A stretch of 16,143 bases of DNA from Novosphingopyxis sp042090735. GTDB lineage: Bacteria > Pseudomonadota > Alphaproteobacteria > Sphingomonadales > Sphingomonadaceae. The position numbers and the translations under genes are program-made. Below, in pieces: positions 14,117 to 16,143 of the stretch (position 1 is its first letter; every line of letters begins with the position of its first letter). Under the pieces are notes generated by a model. It saw only the letters and a program-made list of their open reading frames with translations, was not told the origin of the DNA and did no database searches. The stretch lies in the NCBI GenBank assembly GCA_042090735.1, contig JBELIU010000041.1, positions 1-16,143 on the forward strand, given 5' to 3'.

Positions 14117-15315
14117 CGCTCGAACGCTCCTACCAGTTCAACGTGGGTAGACCAGCGGAACTGGCCCACCGGCGTGACTTTCTTAAGCCGATACCCGCCT
14201 GAAATCAGACGGGCTGCGTCCTTGGCGAAGCTTGCAGGATTACAGCTGACATAGGCGATACGCGGCGTTTTGGCGTCCGCCAGCCGGATCGACTGCTCTC
14301 GCGCCCCGGCTCGAGGCGGATCGAGAATAACCGCTTCGAACCGGTCCAGCTCCGCTGTCTCCAAAGGACGGCGGAACAGATCGCGATGCTCGCACACGGC
14401 ATGCAGCCGCGCCGCATTCGCGCCGGCCTTCAAGCTTTCCAGTGCGGCACGCTCACCTTCGGCAGCGTAGACGCGCCTATCCTGACCCATGGACAACGCA
14501 AAGGTGCCCAGCCCTGCGAACAGATCGGCGATCATCGCGGCATCGCCAATGCCTGCTCGCGCGGCCTGCACCAGCGCCTGCTCTCCGTCCAGCGTCGCTT
14601 GCAGAAAGGCACCCGGCGGCAGTGGCACCGCGATCCCGCCGAAGCTGACGGTGACGGGACGTGGTTCCCAGCGCGGTTCCGGGCCGTAGCCATCGTCCAG
14701 ACTGATGCGAGCCAGGCCATGCTGCTCGGCAAAATCTATGATGGCGTCATGGCCTTCAAGACCTTCGAACCGCGCGCCCTTGATGGCCACGTCCACGCCC
14801 TGATCAGCTATCGCGAGGACGATCTCGGCCACACCGCCTTTTGCCAACCGGTTCGCGAGCAGCGTGCGCAGCGGCGCGACCATCGCAAAAAGCTTCGGAT
14901 CGAGCACATGGCACTCGGCCATATCGACGACATGGTGGCTGCGTTCCTTCGTGAAACCGATGCGGGGCCCCTTGGGGCCGTTAATGGCATGAAGCACCGC
15001 GCGGCGACGGCTCTGCGGCGGTGACAAATGCACCAGCGCGACCTCTTCCGGGACGATATCGTTTGCTGCCAACGCGTTGAGAACGCGATCTCGAACAAAA
15101 TCTGAAATCGCAACATCGTCCAGATGTTGCAGCTGGCACCCACCGCATTCGGGAAAATGACTGCAAGGCGGCTCGATATGATGCGGACCGCGATGGATCA
15201 GGCCATCGGCAGCCACGCGGTCGCCGGGCGCCGCCAAGGATACATGGCGGGCATCCTCCGTCAGCCCGTCACCCATGGCGGCGACGCGCAAAACGAGGCT
15301 GCCTTCCGCGCTCAC
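14113..15315 (-). CDS. RlmD/TrmA-family m5U RNA methyltransferase
   Basis: This encodes 400 residues from a GTG start (15315-15313). A short TRAM-like beta-rich N-terminus (about 5-42) is followed by the iron-sulfur motif CSHFPECGGCQ (C51, C57, C60), with a probable fourth ligand in DMAECHVLDP. The SAM-binding domain has LPPGAFLQ, MIADLFAGLGTFAL and VILDPPRAG, and the catalytic cysteine is in YVSCNPASFAKDA. The end, QFRWSTHVELVGAF, is typical of the family. It would methylate C5 of a uridine in 23S rRNA or tRNA; the exact target cannot be assigned between RlmC, RlmD and TrmA. The start codon overlaps the stop of the lipoprotein gene (GTGA), so the two are probably translationally coupled. Confidence 0.92.
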   Translation of the reverse strand: MSAEGSLVLRVAAMGDGLTEDARHVSLAAPGDRVAADGLIHRGPHHIEPPCSHFPECGGCQLQHLDDVAISDFVRDRVLNALAANDIVPEEVALVHLSPPQSRRRAVLHAINGPKGPRIGFTKERSHHVVDMAECHVLDPKLFAMVAPLRTLLANRLAKGGVAEIVLAIADQGVDVAIKGARFEGLEGHDAIIDFAEQHGLARISLDDGYGPEPRWEPRPVTVSFGGIAVPLPPGAFLQATLDGEQALVQAARAGIGDAAMIADLFAGLGTFALSMGQDRRVYAAEGERAALESLKAGANAARLHAVCEHRDLFRRPLETAELDRFEAVILDPPRAGAREQSIRLADAKTPRIAYVSCNPASFAKDAARLISGGYRLKKVTPVGQFRWSTHVELVGAFER

Positions 15316-15716
15316 TGGCTGTTGCTGGCTTTGGGGGCAGACTGGATACGCGCGGGCAGCTTGTAGCGATCCTCACCCGCCGTCACCTCAATCTCGTCAT
15401 TATCGAGCAGGCGTATCTCCGTATCGTCGAACCCGTCGGCCGCAATCAAGCCGCGCCCGTCAGTCACGATTTCGAAGCGCTGGAACCCACCATCGGGATG
15501 ATGGATGATCAGAAGCTCGCGATCCGGCCCGGAAATACGGTCGGTCGTGCATTCGCGGGAGAAGGTTTCGGCCCCGTCGAGCGCACATTCGATGCGCCCG
15601 TTTTCCGCCTGCATCGCGCCCTGCTCCGCCTCGGCCTGCGCCAAGGTGTCATTATCCGGCTGACCGCTGCAGGCGGCGAGGAGGACAGCGGAAAAAAGGG
15701 CTAAGCAACGGGTCAT
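15312..15716 (-). CDS. Small hypothetical lipoprotein
   Basis: This encodes 134 residues. A type II signal peptide MTRCLALFSAVLLAAC carries the lipobox LAAC, with the lipidated cysteine at residue 16, followed by SGQPDND. The mature part is acidic and hydrophilic, with two further cysteines (IECALDG and RECTTD, possible disulfide) and a beta-rich half (ELLIIHHPDGGFQRFEIVTDG). I do not recognise a named family. It overlaps ispE upstream (ATGA, 15713-15716) and the RNA methyltransferase downstream, so it is the middle gene of a compact operon. It is likely anchored in the inner or outer membrane facing the periplasm; function unknown. Confidence 0.85.
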   Translation of the reverse strand: MTRCLALFSAVLLAACSGQPDNDTLAQAEAEQGAMQAENGRIECALDGAETFSRECTTDRISGPDRELLIIHHPDGGFQRFEIVTDGRGLIAADGFDDTEIRLLDNDEIEVTAGEDRYKLPARIQSAPKASNSQ

Positions 15717-16143
15717 GACGCCGCACGCTCTGGCCCGGACGCCGCATCACCGCAAGCGGCGATGCGCGGCTGTGCCGTCATGGTCCAGTAATGCGGCCAT
15801 TTCTCGCAAAACTTCGTCCGCAGATGTTCCTCCGCCGCCTTGGCGTCATCGGCCTGGTCGAACATCGCAAAGCAGGTCGCGCCCGATCCCGACATGCGCG
15901 CAAAATCGCTATGTTCCGCCATGGCGTGAAGTAGTTCGCCGATTTCAGGGACGAGCGAAATGGCGGCCTCCTCCAGATCGTTGCGTGCAGCCACGCGCAA
16001 TGTGGCCAGATCAGGCATCTGCAGCGCGCCCCCATCCTGGCCGCGCCACCGGCGAAAAATCTCCGCGGTCGAGACCGCCTTACCTGGATTGGCGAGGAGA
16101 AAATGCCGCCCTTCCAGACCGTCGAGCGATACGAAGCGCAATT
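15713..16143 (-). CDS. ispE: 4-diphosphocytidyl-2-C-methyl-D-erythritol kinase, C-terminal half (partial)
   Basis: About 143 C-terminal residues are present; the gene enters from beyond the right edge of the window. Recognisable parts are LLANPGKAVSTAEIFRRW, then ATLRVAARNDLEEAA and the GHMP-kinase third motif ARMSGSGATCFAMFD, which forms part of the active site. The tail (AQPRIAACGDA) also fits IspE. The enzyme phosphorylates CDP-methylerythritol in the non-mevalonate isoprenoid pathway. The ATP-binding GHMP motif is outside the window, so completeness cannot be judged; full-length proteins are about 280 residues. Its TGA overlaps the ATG of the lipoprotein gene. Confidence 0.92.
   Translation of the reverse strand, partial: LRFVSLDGLEGRHFLLANPGKAVSTAEIFRRWRGQDGGALQMPDLATLRVAARNDLEEAAISLVPEIGELLHAMAEHSDFARMSGSGATCFAMFDQADDAKAAEEHLRTKFCEKWPHYWTMTAQPRIAACGDAASGPERAAS

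Noticed and set aside
14386..15024. Plus-strand frame of 212 codons opposite the RNA methyltransferase
   Set aside because: Antisense shadow of a gene with intact catalytic motifs.
1..16143. tRNA, rRNA, CRISPR, insertion sequence, toxin-antitoxin or prophage genes
   Set aside because: I looked for cloverleaf arms, regularly spaced repeats, transposase motifs and small paired ORFs and saw none.

Overview
The window looks like chromosome of a sphingomonad-type alphaproteobacterium. The signs are high GC content, the tail of a C4-pathway 5-aminolevulinate synthase, betaine-lipid genes (btaA/btaB), a carboxyspermidine-type polyamine pathway, an alphaproteobacterial ornithine decarboxylase with a long structured leader, a perfect GGAAC-N17-CGTT (EcfG-type) promoter, and intergenic palindromes of the 'cttcgacaggctcagg' kind that I associate with Sphingomonadales. 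There is no sign of phage, plasmid, insertion sequence, CRISPR, tRNA or rRNA. The order and codon usage look like ordinary core or near-core chromosome. The assignment to Sphingomonadales rests on pattern recognition, not on a search.

Layout, left to right. Bases 1-137 are the end of hemA (+). Two small genes follow: a STAS/SpoIIAA-like cytosolic protein (197-565) and an exported DsrE-family protein (599-1192). A 347-base spacer with a nested inverted repeat leads to a DNA-repair block: ligase-associated MBL-fold exonuclease (1540-2541), a membrane HisKA_2 histidine kinase (2610-3637, broken by a 10-N assembly gap) and a bacterial ATP-dependent DNA ligase (3672-5249). Convergent to it is a leftward block: threonine/serine dehydratase (8305-7322), btaA (7217-6012) and btaB (5887-5246), which would turn diacylglycerol into the phosphorus-free betaine lipid DGTS.

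The region 8367-13550 is a polyamine island. It holds carboxy(nor)spermidine dehydrogenase (+), an MFS transporter (-) starting divergently from carboxy(nor)spermidine decarboxylase (+), and a type III-fold ornithine/lysine decarboxylase (+). Together the enzymes could make putrescine from ornithine, condense it with aspartate semialdehyde to carboxyspermidine, and decarboxylate that to spermidine. The 224-base spacer before the decarboxylase gene is the most interesting non-coding stretch. It carries a perfect EcfG-type promoter, two mutually exclusive helices of which one hides the ribosome binding site, and a 43-codon leader ORF whose stop lies one base before the TTG start.

The right end has a MAPEG-family membrane protein (+) convergent with a tightly overlapped leftward operon: ispE (partial, running off the window), a small lipoprotein, and an RlmD/TrmA-like m5U RNA methyltransferase. 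Both convergent gene pairs (ligase/btaB and MAPEG/methyltransferase) end in a shared CTAG that supplies the stop codon on each strand.
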